NCBI RefSeq assembly: GCF_042485795.1
Contig: NZ_CP169368.1
Coordinates: 930,001-994,000 of the forward strand
Length of the DNA: 64,000 nt
Origin: Lonepinella sp042485795
GTDB taxonomy: Bacteria; Pseudomonadota; Gammaproteobacteria; Enterobacterales; Pasteurellaceae
Direction: 5' to 3'
Shown here: positions 17,549-25,824 of the stretch, piece by piece
Layout: the number at the start of each line of letters is the position of its first letter
Numbering within the stretch: the first letter of the stretch is position 1
Notes under the pieces: generated by a model
The model's input: only the letters and a program-made list of their open reading frames with translations
Databases searched by the model: none
What the model was told of the DNA's origin: nothing
Translations under genes and position numbers: made by a program

Positions 17549-17621
17549 ACTGCGGTTAATTTTTACCAATTTTTCAGGTAGAATAACATAAATTTTATAG
17601 CGTAAAATAAGGATAAGTCGG

Positions 17622-18842
17622 ATGCGAATTAATCAAATTGTCAATGTGGATTTGGTTAAACAGATGAATAGTGCAGCGGTGTATAAATTAATCGATCAAC
17701 AAGCACCGATTTCTCGTATTCAAATTTCAGAATTAAGTCAGCTTGCTCCAGCCAGTGTGACTAAAATTACTCGTGCTTTATTGGCTCGTGGCTTGATTAA
17801 AGAAGTGGAACAGCAAGAATCCACGGGTGGTCGCCGTGCTACCTCGATTGTGGCAGAGCAAAAAGCATTTCGTACTTTACTGATTCATCTGGGGCGAGAA
17901 GAAATCGTGTTAGCCATGATGGATCTATCCGCTAAGTTGTTAAAATACCAACATTTTGATCTGCCTGATGTACGAAATTTAACCCAATTAGAAGATTTTT
18001 TATTTGAGCAATTAGATAAATTTATTGCGGATAATGCCAATAAATCGAGCGAACTGATTGCGATTGGTATTACTGTTGCAGGCTTTGTGAATGGTAAAAA
18101 TAATCTGATTGAAAATCTACCGCACTTTGAGCTAACCGAGCCTTGGGATCTGGTGCAACGGCTTGAACAACGCTTTAATTTACCGAGTTATATCGGGCAA
18201 GATGTGCGAAGTTTGGCATTAGCTGAGCATTATTTTGGTGTGACGAAAGATTGTTATGATTCCTTGTTGTTACGTATTCATCGAGGTGTGGGTGCCGGGA
18301 TTGTGATTAATCATGAAGTGTTTCAAGGCTATCGCAATAATGTCGGTGAAATCGGGCATATTCAGGTGGATCCGCTTGGCAAGCGTTGTTTGTGTGGCAA
18401 TGTCGGTTGCTTGGAAACCGTGGTGAGCAATGATGCTATTGAAAATAAAATGCAACAGATGCTAGAAGACGGTTATCAAAGTAAATGGTTGTCTTTAGAA
18501 AGCCATGATATTGAAGCCATTTGTAAAGCTAGTAACAAGCATGATGCGGTAGCAACAGAATTAATCGAGCATGTCGGCGTACAAATTGGGCGAGTGTTGG
18601 CAATGTCGGTGAATATGTTTAACCCTGAAAAAATCGTGATTTCAGGGGAAATTACCCAAGCGAAGAATACTTTATTTGCTGCCATTCATAAAACGCTAGA
18701 AAGTCACGCATTACCTGCTTTTGTAAAAAATACCCCGTTAGTGGTGTCGGAATTGCATAATGAAGATGTGATTGGTGCATTTGCTTTGGTAAAAAGGGCA
18801 TTGTTAGACGGTAGTTTGTTGCAGCATCTTTTGGTAGAATAG
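17622..18842 (+). CDS. nagC: ROK-family transcriptional regulator NagC
   Basis: Repressor of amino-sugar catabolism whose inducer in relatives is N-acetylglucosamine 6-phosphate. The N-terminal winged helix (VDLVKQMNSAAVYKLIDQQAPISRIQISELSQLAPASVTKITRALL is split by its HTH around residues 27-50) is closer to NagC than to Mlc (the STGGRRA wing matches NagC). The ROK domain has the zinc motif GHIQVDPLGKRCLCGNVGC. The length is 406 residues. AAGGATAAG precedes the ATG. It is monocistronic as far as visible and is followed by tRNA genes. Confidence 0.88.
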   Translation: MRINQIVNVDLVKQMNSAAVYKLIDQQAPISRIQISELSQLAPASVTKITRALLARGLIKEVEQQESTGGRRATSIVAEQKAFRTLLIHLGREEIVLAMMDLSAKLLKYQHFDLPDVRNLTQLEDFLFEQLDKFIADNANKSSELIAIGITVAGFVNGKNNLIENLPHFELTEPWDLVQRLEQRFNLPSYIGQDVRSLALAEHYFGVTKDCYDSLLLRIHRGVGAGIVINHEVFQGYRNNVGEIGHIQVDPLGKRCLCGNVGCLETVVSNDAIENKMQQMLEDGYQSKWLSLESHDIEAICKASNKHDAVATELIEHVGVQIGRVLAMSVNMFNPEKIVISGEITQAKNTLFAAIHKTLESHALPAFVKNTPLVVSELHNEDVIGAFALVKRALLDGSLLQHLLVE

Positions 18843-18916
18843 GGAAGTATTTGGGAGCGATTTGTTTAAGTCTTATTCGAATAAACGGAAATTTTAACAT
18901 TATCAGGAAAAAACAG

Positions 18917-18945
18917 TTGACGAACTAGGGCTAAATTAGCATAAT
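18917..18945 (+). promoter_or_regulatory. Sigma70 promoter of the Met-Leu-Gln-Gln tRNA cluster
   Basis: TTGACG at 18917-18922 and CATAAT at 18940-18945 with exactly 17 bp between them, about 37 bp before the first tRNA. Confidence 0.7.
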
Positions 18946-18981
18946 ACGCACCGCAACGCTGATTACGGTGACGCAAAATAT

Positions 18982-19058
18982 GGCTACATAGCTCAGTCGG
19001 TTAGAGCACAACACTCATAATGTTGGGGTCGCAAGTTCGAATCTCGCTGTAGCCACCA
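18982..19058 (+). tRNA. tRNA-Met(CAT), elongator type
   Basis: 77 nt with CCA. The anticodon stem-loop CAACA-CTCATAA-TGTTG gives CAT. The acceptor GGCTACA pairs with TGTAGCC fully, so it is the elongator rather than the initiator form. Confidence 0.95.
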
Positions 19059-19079
19059 TTTAAAAGTGGTCCATATATT

Positions 19080-19162
19080 GCGGAAGTGGCGAAATTGGTA
19101 GACGCACCAGATTTAGGTTCTGGCGCCTGTGCGTGTGGGTTCAAGTCCCTCCTTCCGCACCA
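19080..19162 (+). tRNA. tRNA-Leu(TAG)
   Basis: 83 nt with CCA and a long variable arm (GGCGCCTGTGCG region). The anticodon stem-loop CCAGA-TTTAGGT-TCTGG gives TAG. The acceptor GCGGAAG pairs with CTTCCGC. Confidence 0.95.
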
Positions 19163-19190
19163 TTTTCAGTTTGCAAATCTTTTGAGTTGA

Positions 19191-19265
19191 TGGGGTATCG
19201 CCAAGCGGTAAGGCACTGGGTTTTGATCTCAGCATTCCTAGGTTCGAATCCTAGTACCCCAGCCA
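19191..19265 (+). tRNA. tRNA-Gln(TTG), copy 1
   Basis: 75 nt with CCA; the anticodon loop TTTTGAT gives TTG. The acceptor TGGGGTA/TACCCCA has the U1-A72 pair typical of tRNA-Gln. Confidence 0.95.
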
Positions 19266-19314
19266 TACTATCAACATACTAATCAATATCTTTTCAAGAT
19301 AAGATAATCTTAAT

Positions 19315-19389
19315 TGGGGTATCGCCAAGCGGTAAGGCACTGGGTTTTGATCTCAGCATCCCTAGGTTCGAATCCTAGTACCCCAGCCA
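19315..19389 (+). tRNA. tRNA-Gln(TTG), copy 2
   Basis: Near-identical duplicate of the preceding gene, 124 bp downstream; it differs by one base in the variable-loop/T-arm region (CATCCC versus CATTCC). It is the last gene of the cluster. The 140 bp after it hold no gene I can support. Confidence 0.95.
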
Positions 19390-19529
19390 TTATTTATTTT
19401 CTCTCCTTGCACTTGCGTACAAGGTTAAGAATGTTATCGCTACTCCGTAGCTTGTGTTCTATTCTATATTCCAAAGATGCGGAGCATCGTCACATGCTTA
19501 ACCGCGTACGAGAGTACGGGGAAATAGCA

Positions 19530-20465
19530 CTATTTTCTCCGCAACGACACTTCCCCACCATTAAAGGTCAATAATTCACCACTATTGGTTAATAATTTTA
19601 AATATCCATGTTCATCAATGCCTTGTTCCGTTCCTGAAATCACTTGTTTTTCTGTGATGATATTTACCGTTTCACCGAAATAAGCATCAACTTCTAGCCA
19701 TTTTTGCTGAAATTCAGCATTTATTCCTACTCGCTCGAATGCTTCTAGTTCTTGATAAATCTGTTGGATTAAAGCGATCAACAACGAAGTGCGGTCTATT
19801 TTTGGTAAAATTTCGGTTAAATTTGCCCAGCTTTGGTCAATTTGTTGGTTATCTTTGGGAATATCAACGTTTAACCCAATCCCCACCACTAAATTAAGTT
19901 GACCATTCTCGGCATGAGCAATTTCAATTAAAATCCCTGCTAGTTTTCTTCCTTTTAATAAAATATCATTTGGCCATTTCAGCATGATGTCTGCACTGCC
20001 TAATTTTATTAAGGCATGATGAATTGCCATTGCTACGACAGAACTCAAACCATCAATAGGCTTTCTAGCATCTACTTGCCAAATAAAACTAAACATTAAC
20101 TGACTAGCAAAAGGTGAAATCCATTGCCGTCCACGTCGTCCACGTCCTGCGGTTTGGCTTTCAGCAGTGCAGATGTCACCTTTGTTGAGGCGTTTGATAT
20201 TTTCAAGTAAAAATTGATTGGTTGAATGAATAATCGGGCGATAAAACACTTGATTCGGCAAAGTATCACACAATTTTTCAGGGTTTAATAATGCGGTTTG
20301 AGGTAATAACTTTACTTCACCCAAAGTGGTATCAATATGAATACCTTGCTGTTGTAATTGTTGAATTTGAGCCAGTAATTCATTGGCATTACAGCCTAAA
20401 AGTGCGGTTAATTTTTCAAAACAATAAGGTTGACCGTCAGCCAGTTTTTCTAATAAATCGTACAT
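19530..20465 (-). CDS. birA: Biotin-protein ligase / biotin operon repressor
   Basis: Bifunctional BirA: activates biotin to biotinyl-AMP and attaches it to the biotin carrier domain of acetyl-CoA carboxylase; the N-terminal winged helix may repress biotin genes. From ATG 20465 the product has 311 residues, with HTH at about 1-60, the adenylate loop GRGRRGRQW at 107-115 and KWPNDILL with the catalytic Lys. The frame extends to a TTG at 20480, but AAAAGGAAA 5-13 nt upstream of the ATG supports 20465. It is divergent from guaB. Confidence 0.95.
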   Translation of the reverse strand: MYDLLEKLADGQPYCFEKLTALLGCNANELLAQIQQLQQQGIHIDTTLGEVKLLPQTALLNPEKLCDTLPNQVFYRPIIHSTNQFLLENIKRLNKGDICTAESQTAGRGRRGRQWISPFASQLMFSFIWQVDARKPIDGLSSVVAMAIHHALIKLGSADIMLKWPNDILLKGRKLAGILIEIAHAENGQLNLVVGIGLNVDIPKDNQQIDQSWANLTEILPKIDRTSLLIALIQQIYQELEAFERVGINAEFQQKWLEVDAYFGETVNIITEKQVISGTEQGIDEHGYLKLLTNSGELLTFNGGEVSLRRK

Positions 20466-20519
20466 AAATTTCCTTTTCAATCATTCCTTAAAAAAAGCGG
20501 GATTTTTCACAAAAATTCG

Positions 20520-20548
20520 TTCACAAGATAAGGTTAAACCTGTATAAT
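20520..20548 (+). promoter_or_regulatory. Sigma70 promoter of guaB
   Basis: TTCACA at 20520-20525 and a perfect TATAAT at 20543-20548 with 17-bp spacing, 47 bp before the guaB ATG. TGCGTTCGCA just downstream (20548-20557) is a short palindrome that resembles half of a purine-repressor site, but this is weak. Confidence 0.7.
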
Positions 20549-20595
20549 GCGTTCGCAATATTTTATAGCATACACTTAAAAGAGAGAATATTGCA

Positions 20596-22059
20596 ATGTT
20601 ACGAATTAAGCAAGAAGCCTTGACTTTTGATGACGTTTTACTCGTCCCAGCCCATTCCACCGTGTTACCTAACACCGCTGATTTATCCACTCAACTGACT
20701 AAAACCATTCGCCTAAATATCCCGATGCTTTCTGCTGCAATGGATACGGTAACGGAAACCAGATTAGCGATTTCCTTGGCACAAGAGGGAGGAATCGGCT
20801 TCATTCACAAAAATATGTCTATTGAACGCCAAGCAGAACGTGTGCGTAAAGTGAAAAAATTTGAAAGCGGTATTGTGTCAGAACCTGTTTGCGTACAACC
20901 TGATATGACTTTGGCACAATTAGCAGAAATTACAAAAAAAAATGGATTTGCAAGTTTTCCTGTGGTGGATAATGCAGACAACTTAGTAGGGATTATCACA
21001 GGTCGTGATGTGCGTTTTGTATCTGATCATAGCAAAACCATTGCAGAATTTATGACTCCAAAAGAGCGTTTAGTAACTGTCAAAGAAAATGCAAAACGTG
21101 AAGAAATTTTTGGTTTAATGCACGAGCATCGTGTAGAAAAAGTATTGGTATTAGATGCCAATGATAAATTAAAAGGTATGATTACCTTAAAAGATTACCA
21201 AAAAGCAGAAAATACGCCAAATGCGTGTAAAGATGAGTTTGGTCGTTTACGTGTAGGTGCTGCAGTCGGGGCAGGGGTTGGTAATGAAGAACGTGTTGAA
21301 GCACTAGTCCGAGCGGGAGTTGATGTATTATTAATTGATTCATCACATGGACATTCCGAGGGTGTATTACAACGTGTACGTGAAACTCGTGCAAAATATC
21401 CTAATTTACCGATTATCGCAGGCAATGTAGCAACTGCAGAGGGAGCGATAGCCTTAGCCGATGCAGGTGCGAGTGCGGTGAAAGTTGGGATTGGACCTGG
21501 TTCTATTTGTACTACTCGAATTGTAACAGGTGTTGGTGTACCACAAATTACCGCCATTGCGGAAGCAGCTGCTGCGTTGGCAGATCGTGGTATTCCAGTG
21601 ATTGCCGATGGCGGTATTCGTTATTCAGGCGATATTTCCAAAGCTATTGCCGCTGGGGCAAGCTGTGTCATGGTAGGATCAATGTTTGCAGGAACAGAAG
21701 AAGCACCAGGGGAAATCGAATTATATCAAGGACGTGCGTTTAAATCCTATCGCGGTATGGGTTCCTTAGGTGCTATGTCAAAAGGTTCATCAGATCGCTA
21801 TTTCCAATCAGATAACGCTGCCGATAAATTAGTACCAGAGGGCATTGAGGGACGTATTCCATACAAAGGCTTACTTAAAGAAATCGTGCATCAACAAATG
21901 GGCGGTTTGCGTTCTTGTATGGGCTTAACAGGTTCTGCCACGATTGAAGATTTACGCACCAAAGCCCAATTTGTACGGATTAGCGGTGCGGGAATTAAAG
22001 AAAGTCATGTGCATGATGTGACGATTACTAAGGAAGCACCGAATTATCGGATGGGGTAA
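20596..22059 (+). CDS. guaB: IMP dehydrogenase
   Basis: Oxidises IMP to XMP with NAD+, the first dedicated step of GMP synthesis in the cytoplasm. The 487-residue product has the (beta/alpha)8 barrel interrupted by two CBS domains (about 93-205). The catalytic Cys305 sits in GPGSICTTRIV, and the flap RGMGSLGAM is present. AGAGAGAA precedes the ATG. guaB and guaA normally form one operon; here a foreign gene separates them. Confidence 0.98.
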   Translation: MLRIKQEALTFDDVLLVPAHSTVLPNTADLSTQLTKTIRLNIPMLSAAMDTVTETRLAISLAQEGGIGFIHKNMSIERQAERVRKVKKFESGIVSEPVCVQPDMTLAQLAEITKKNGFASFPVVDNADNLVGIITGRDVRFVSDHSKTIAEFMTPKERLVTVKENAKREEIFGLMHEHRVEKVLVLDANDKLKGMITLKDYQKAENTPNACKDEFGRLRVGAAVGAGVGNEERVEALVRAGVDVLLIDSSHGHSEGVLQRVRETRAKYPNLPIIAGNVATAEGAIALADAGASAVKVGIGPGSICTTRIVTGVGVPQITAIAEAAAALADRGIPVIADGGIRYSGDISKAIAAGASCVMVGSMFAGTEEAPGEIELYQGRAFKSYRGMGSLGAMSKGSSDRYFQSDNAADKLVPEGIEGRIPYKGLLKEIVHQQMGGLRSCMGLTGSATIEDLRTKAQFVRISGAGIKESHVHDVTITKEAPNYRMG

Positions 22060-22063
22060 GTAA

Positions 22064-22110
22064 AAGTGCGGTCAACTTTTGCAAGTTTTTTGGGGAATTT
22101 GACCGCTTGT
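22064..22110. repeat. Hairpin after guaB built from two uptake-signal types
   Basis: AAGTGCGGTCAA at 22064-22075 is a Haemophilus-type uptake core, and TTGACCGCTTGT at 22099-22110 is the complement of the other Pasteurellaceae type (ACAAGCGGT). They share a perfect 8-bp stem GCGGTCAA/TTGACCGC with a 23-nt loop. There is no T-run: the foreign gene begins immediately after, so a former terminator may have been cut here. Confidence 0.5.
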
Positions 22111-22113
22111 GAT

Positions 22114-23133
22114 ATGTATATGACAAAAGATAAATTTTTAAAACAAGATATAAAAAGGAAACACCATTATTTGCCCAAAGTATATTCTAAGCAATGGAAA
22201 GATAATAGAGGTATTTTAAATATAAATTTAAATGGAGAAATAATTAAATGTAAACCTGAAAATGCTTTTTTAGAAAAAGATCTTAATAGATTAGATTTTA
22301 TTACGGCTACACAAATTTCAACAATAAAAGAATTATATAAGTCTTTTTTATATTCTGAATTTGGAAAAAGTACACTAAATTTTATTGATGAATTGCATGA
22401 AACATCTAGAATTTTGGAGAATTTATCAAGAGAAGAATTGAATATTTATATTGTGAAGAATGACTTATCTTATATTTTTGCTCTTTCAGAGATTAAATTG
22501 GAATCCCATGATCTGGATTATATTAATAAAATAAAACAGATACTTTTATCAAATCTAATAGAGGATGTATTTTCGGATGTTGAAACTAATTATGGTGAAT
22601 TTATTGAAGCCCTTTCTCAGCAGGACAATTCTATATTAAAAAAATATATACAGTATTTATTATTATTCTCTACACTACAAAAGTTTAGAAGTCCTAATTT
22701 TCTTAATCAAAAGAGAAATGAGCTAAATGAAATATTACAAACTAAAGAAAATGATGTTAAAAATTGTTTAATTTTATCGGTATATATAGAGCATAAGAGA
22801 TTTCTATTAGAACTATCTAAATATTATATCTGCATAGATTTAGTTAGTAATGTATCTGGAGAATATTTTTTAACATCAGATTCTCCGTTTGTATCTTGCG
22901 ATAATGAAATTAGAAATAAATTAGAAATAGATGATTGTGATTATTTTTTCCCGATATCTCCAATTTATTTGGCTGTAATATGTAAAGGTCAAAAAAGAGA
23001 TAAGAATACTAAGAATACTAGGTTATCTTTTGGGGAAATAAATAACAAGATGGTTATTCAGGAAATTAATAGTTTAATATCAAGATCTTGTCAAAATCTA
23101 ATATTTTATAATGTAAAAGAGAAACAAAAATGA
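22114..23133 (+). CDS. DUF4238-like protein inserted between guaB and guaA
   Basis: Function unknown. The early motif IKRKHHYLPKVYSKQW and the later GEYFLTSDSPFVS are the two hallmarks I associate with DUF4238 proteins, which occur sporadically and often in mobile regions. There is no signal peptide or membrane segment. Composition is far more AT-rich than guaB and guaA, with many ATA and AGA codons and no uptake signals, so it is probably transferred. ATG 22114 and ATG 22120 are both possible starts; neither has a good ribosome binding site, and the frame reaches back to 22066. The stop overlaps the guaA start (ATGA), so guaA translation may now be coupled to it. Confidence 0.75.
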   Translation: MYMTKDKFLKQDIKRKHHYLPKVYSKQWKDNRGILNINLNGEIIKCKPENAFLEKDLNRLDFITATQISTIKELYKSFLYSEFGKSTLNFIDELHETSRILENLSREELNIYIVKNDLSYIFALSEIKLESHDLDYINKIKQILLSNLIEDVFSDVETNYGEFIEALSQQDNSILKKYIQYLLLFSTLQKFRSPNFLNQKRNELNEILQTKENDVKNCLILSVYIEHKRFLLELSKYYICIDLVSNVSGEYFLTSDSPFVSCDNEIRNKLEIDDCDYFFPISPIYLAVICKGQKRDKNTKNTRLSFGEINNKMVIQEINSLISRSCQNLIFYNVKEKQK

Positions 23134-24701
23134 ACAACATTCACCAACATAAAATTTTAATTTTAGATTTCGGTTCACAATATACCCAATTAATTGCCCG
23201 CCGTGTGCGTGAAATTGGGGTGTATTGCGAACTTTGGGCGTGGGACGTGACGGAACAGCAAATCCGTGAATTTAACCCAACAGGGATTATTCTTTCAGGT
23301 GGACCTGAAAGCACCACCGAACAAAACAGCCCAAGAGCGGCTGAATATGTATTTAGTGCTGGTGTACCTGTATTGGGGATTTGTTACGGTATGCAAACCA
23401 TGGCAATGCAATTAGGGGGATTAACGGAAAATTCGGATCACCGTGAATTTGGTTATGCGTCTGTGGATTTACAAGCCAGTTGCCAGCTTTTCGCTCAATT
23501 AAATGATGATGTGAATGCAGCTCAAGCGAAATTAGATGTATGGATGAGTCACGGCGATAAAGTGACCCGTTTACCTAACAACTTCCAAGTCACAGGCACC
23601 ACACCAACTTGCCCGATTGCAGCAATGTCCGATGAAAGCCGCCGATTCTATGGCGTGCAGTTCCACCCCGAAGTAACACATACCAAAAGCGGTTTAGCGT
23701 TATTAACTAATTTTGTAGTCAATATTTGTGGTTGTGAAACTAAATGGACAGCGGAAAATATTATTGAAGATGCGGTCGCTCGGATTAAAGCTCAAGTAGG
23801 TGATGATGAAGTCATCTTAGGCTTATCTGGTGGTGTGGATTCTTCTGTTACTGCCTTGTTATTACATCGTGCCATTGGCAAAAATTTACATTGCGTTTTT
23901 GTGGATAACGGCTTGTTACGTCTTAACGAGGGTGATCAAGTGATGGAAATGTTCGGCGATAAATTCGGCTTAAACATTATCCGTGTCAATGCGGAAAATC
24001 GTTTCTTAGCAGCCTTAAAAGGTGAAAATGATCCCGAAGCCAAACGCAAAATTATTGGTAAAGTGTTTGTCGATGTATTTGATGAAGAATCCCACAAACA
24101 AACCAAGGTAAAATGGTTGGCACAAGGCACCATTTATCCCGATGTGATTGAATCTGCAGCCAGCAAAACGGGTAAAGCTCACGTGATTAAATCTCATCAC
24201 AATGTAGGCGGTTTACCTGATTATATGAAATTAGGTCTGGTGGAACCGTTACGTGAACTGTTTAAAGACGAAGTGCGTAAAATTGGTTTAGCCTTAGGTT
24301 TACCAGCAGAAATGTTGAACCGCCACCCGTTCCCAGGTCCAGGCTTAGGCGTACGTGTGTTAGGTGAAATCAAAAAAGAATACTGCGATCTGCTGCGTAA
24401 AGCGGATGCGATTTTTATCGAGGAACTTTATAATTCAGGTTGGTATTACAAAGTGAGCCAAGCATTTACCGTCTTCCTGCCAGTGAAATCTGTCGGTGTA
24501 ATGGGTGATGGGCGTAAATATGACTGGGTGGTTTCACTGCGAGCGGTAGAAACTATCGACTTTATGACCGCACATTGGGCACATTTGCCGTATGAGTTAT
24601 TAGGTAAAATCTCCAATCGTATTATTAATGAAGTGAGCGGTATCTCAAGAGTAGTTTATGATGTAAGTGGAAAGCCACCAGCAACGATTGAGTGGGAATA
24701 G
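23130..24701 (+). CDS. guaA: GMP synthase (glutamine-hydrolysing)
   Basis: Converts XMP to GMP using ATP and glutamine. The 523-residue protein has a class I glutamine amidotransferase domain with Cys85 (GICYGMQTM) and the His/Glu pair in VQFHPEVTH, the ATP pyrophosphatase P-loop LGLSGGVDSSVTAL, and a C-terminal dimerisation domain ending PPATIEWE. The last codons GAG TGG GAA TA lie in the 11-bp repeat that bounds the integrated element. The final base of its TAG stop comes from, or adjoins, the element, whereas the copy at the far end reads TAA. The product is intact. Confidence 0.98.
   Translation: MNNIHQHKILILDFGSQYTQLIARRVREIGVYCELWAWDVTEQQIREFNPTGIILSGGPESTTEQNSPRAAEYVFSAGVPVLGICYGMQTMAMQLGGLTENSDHREFGYASVDLQASCQLFAQLNDDVNAAQAKLDVWMSHGDKVTRLPNNFQVTGTTPTCPIAAMSDESRRFYGVQFHPEVTHTKSGLALLTNFVVNICGCETKWTAENIIEDAVARIKAQVGDDEVILGLSGGVDSSVTALLLHRAIGKNLHCVFVDNGLLRLNEGDQVMEMFGDKFGLNIIRVNAENRFLAALKGENDPEAKRKIIGKVFVDVFDEESHKQTKVKWLAQGTIYPDVIESAASKTGKAHVIKSHHNVGGLPDYMKLGLVEPLRELFKDEVRKIGLALGLPAEMLNRHPFPGPGLGVRVLGEIKKEYCDLLRKADAIFIEELYNSGWYYKVSQAFTVFLPVKSVGVMGDGRKYDWVVSLRAVETIDFMTAHWAHLPYELLGKISNRIINEVSGISRVVYDVSGKPPATIEWE
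24690..24700 (+). repeat. attL core repeat
   Basis: GAGTGGGAATA, the last codons of guaA and the left boundary of the element. The identical sequence recurs at 39305-39315. Confidence 0.88.
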
Positions 24702-24749
24702 TTAAAAATAGGCTATAAAGCCTTATAAATAGTCGTTTTGTAAGTTGTG

Positions 24750-24769
24750 TGCTTGCAAAATGCTTGCAA
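24750..24769 (+). repeat. Left pair of integrase arm-type repeats
   Basis: TGCTTGCAA occurs at 24750-24758 and 24761-24769, starts 11 bp apart. The same pair with the same 11-bp period and orientation occurs at the other end (39184-39203). This fits arm sites bound by the N-terminal domain of the integrase. Confidence 0.6.
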
Positions 24770-24783
24770 ATTTTAGAAATGGG

Positions 24784-24816
24784 TCACCTGAAGAGTAATT
24801 CTTTGGGTGATTTTTT
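24784..24816 (+). terminator. Terminator just inside the left end
   Basis: TCACCTGAAGAG pairs with the segment ending CTTTGGGTGA (12 bp counting wobbles, loop TAA), followed by TTTTTT at 24811-24816. It would stop transcription leaving guaA and entering the element. Confidence 0.7.
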
Positions 24817-24824
24817 GTATTTTA

Positions 24825-24853
24825 AAATGCTACGGGTAGTTCCCATAGCATTT
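24825..24853. terminator. Hairpin downstream of the element repressor gene
   Basis: AAATGCTACGGG (24825-24836) and CCCATAGCATTT (24842-24853) form a 12-bp stem with one wobble and a 5-nt loop, directly after the stop of the minus-strand repressor gene. It probably ends that transcript. Confidence 0.6.
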
Positions 24854-24857
24854 CTTT

Positions 24858-25460
24858 TTATAGCAAATTATTTTCTTTCAAGTATTCAATTCTCTTTTTT
24901 AGAATTTCATCACGACTTAGTTCTTCAAATTCTTTCTGTGTTAGTGGTAGAGAGTAATACTCTACAGATTTATTTTTCATGGAATCAAATTGATCTTTTG
25001 TAATAGAGTAAGATTCCAAGTCGAACAGATTATCGGATAATTCTTTTAGGATATTACACACATCAGCATTAAACGGATGCTCTTTGTCATTACCATAGAA
25101 TACAAGCTTAACATTCCATTTATTTTCATCGGTTTCAATGTCATTATTGGGGAATTTATCTTCCACAATTATTTCAAATCCGATTTCTTTTTTCATTGCC
25201 AGTTCATACATAAATAATACAAAATCTCTCATGCTTGAAAGATCGAAAGTATAATTACTTCTTCCGGCAAGCCAATCTAAAGATACTTTGCATTTATCGG
25301 CAATATCTATTAGCACATCTATTGTAGGATTGTTTTTACCATTTTCGTAAGCAGACATTGACGGTTGAGGTATTCCTAAAAATTCTGCGAACTCTTTTTG
25401 TGTTTTTTTATTTATAGAACGAAGATATTTCAATCGTTCCGATACAGTTTTATTATTCAT
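24858..25460 (-). CDS. XRE-family repressor of the mobile element
   Basis: 200-residue protein with an N-terminal Cro/CI-type helix-turn-helix (RLKYLRSINKKTQKEFAEFL, PQPSMSAYENGKNNPTIDVL, about residues 9-65) and an acidic C-terminal part of unknown fold. It lacks the Ser-Lys autoprotease motifs of LexA/CI-type repressors that I can recognise. It is transcribed away from the excisionase and integrase genes, the usual arrangement for a repressor that keeps an integrated element silent. Confidence 0.83.
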   Translation of the reverse strand: MNNKTVSERLKYLRSINKKTQKEFAEFLGIPQPSMSAYENGKNNPTIDVLIDIADKCKVSLDWLAGRSNYTFDLSSMRDFVLFMYELAMKKEIGFEIIVEDKFPNNDIETDENKWNVKLVFYGNDKEHPFNADVCNILKELSDNLFDLESYSITKDQFDSMKNKSVEYYSLPLTQKEFEELSRDEILKKRIEYLKENNLL

Positions 25461-25621
25461 ATTATAATATCCTATATTTATTATATCTTATTATATCAAA
25501 TCGTATACTAAAAATAAAGAGGAATTCTGATAAAAATTAGAAATAACTATTGACTTCTATTATATAAATCAGAATACTAATATATATCGTAAGTTCAAAT
25601 AAACAAGAAGGGAGGAAAAAT
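25461..25621. promoter_or_regulatory. Divergent control region of the element
   Basis: A rightward promoter has TTGACT at 25550-25555, a 17-bp spacer and AATACT at 25573-25578. Next to the repressor start lie repeated AT-rich motifs such as TTATATC and TATTATATC (25480-25500) that could be repressor operators. A strong GGAGG at 25612-25616 serves the excisionase-like gene. Confidence 0.55.
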
Positions 25622-25813
25622 ATGAGAAAAATGTATGTTGATGCTGAAGAAGTCAGCAAAGATTGGGGAGTTTCAAAACCTAAGGCATACAAAATGATAA
25701 AAGAATTAAATGAGAGAATGTTAAAAGACAATCCAAACCTGATAGTAATTGCAGGCAAGGTTAATCGAAAATTTTATGAAGAAAACTGTTATGGACAAGC
25801 GAAAGAAGTGTAG
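25622..25813 (+). CDS. Excisionase-like helix-turn-helix protein
   Basis: 63-residue basic protein, MRKMYVDAEEVSKDWGVSKP at the start, with a MerR/excisionase-like winged helix (AEEVSKDWGVSKPKAYKMIK). Small proteins of this kind directly upstream of a tyrosine recombinase usually act as excisionase or as a transcription factor for integrase. It is followed after 11 bp by the integrase gene. An excellent ribosome binding site GGAGGAAAAAT precedes the ATG. It is too short to separate excisionase from regulator. Confidence 0.72.
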   Translation: MRKMYVDAEEVSKDWGVSKPKAYKMIKELNERMLKDNPNLIVIAGKVNRKFYEENCYGQAKEV

Positions 25814-25824
25814 GAGGTGGTGAT

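Noticed and set aside
19314..19574. Plus-strand open frame from tRNA-Gln into birA
   Set aside because: It begins inside a tRNA gene, has no ribosome binding site and overlaps birA antisense.
23936..24200. Minus-strand open frames within guaA
   Set aside because: Antisense shadows of a clear essential gene.
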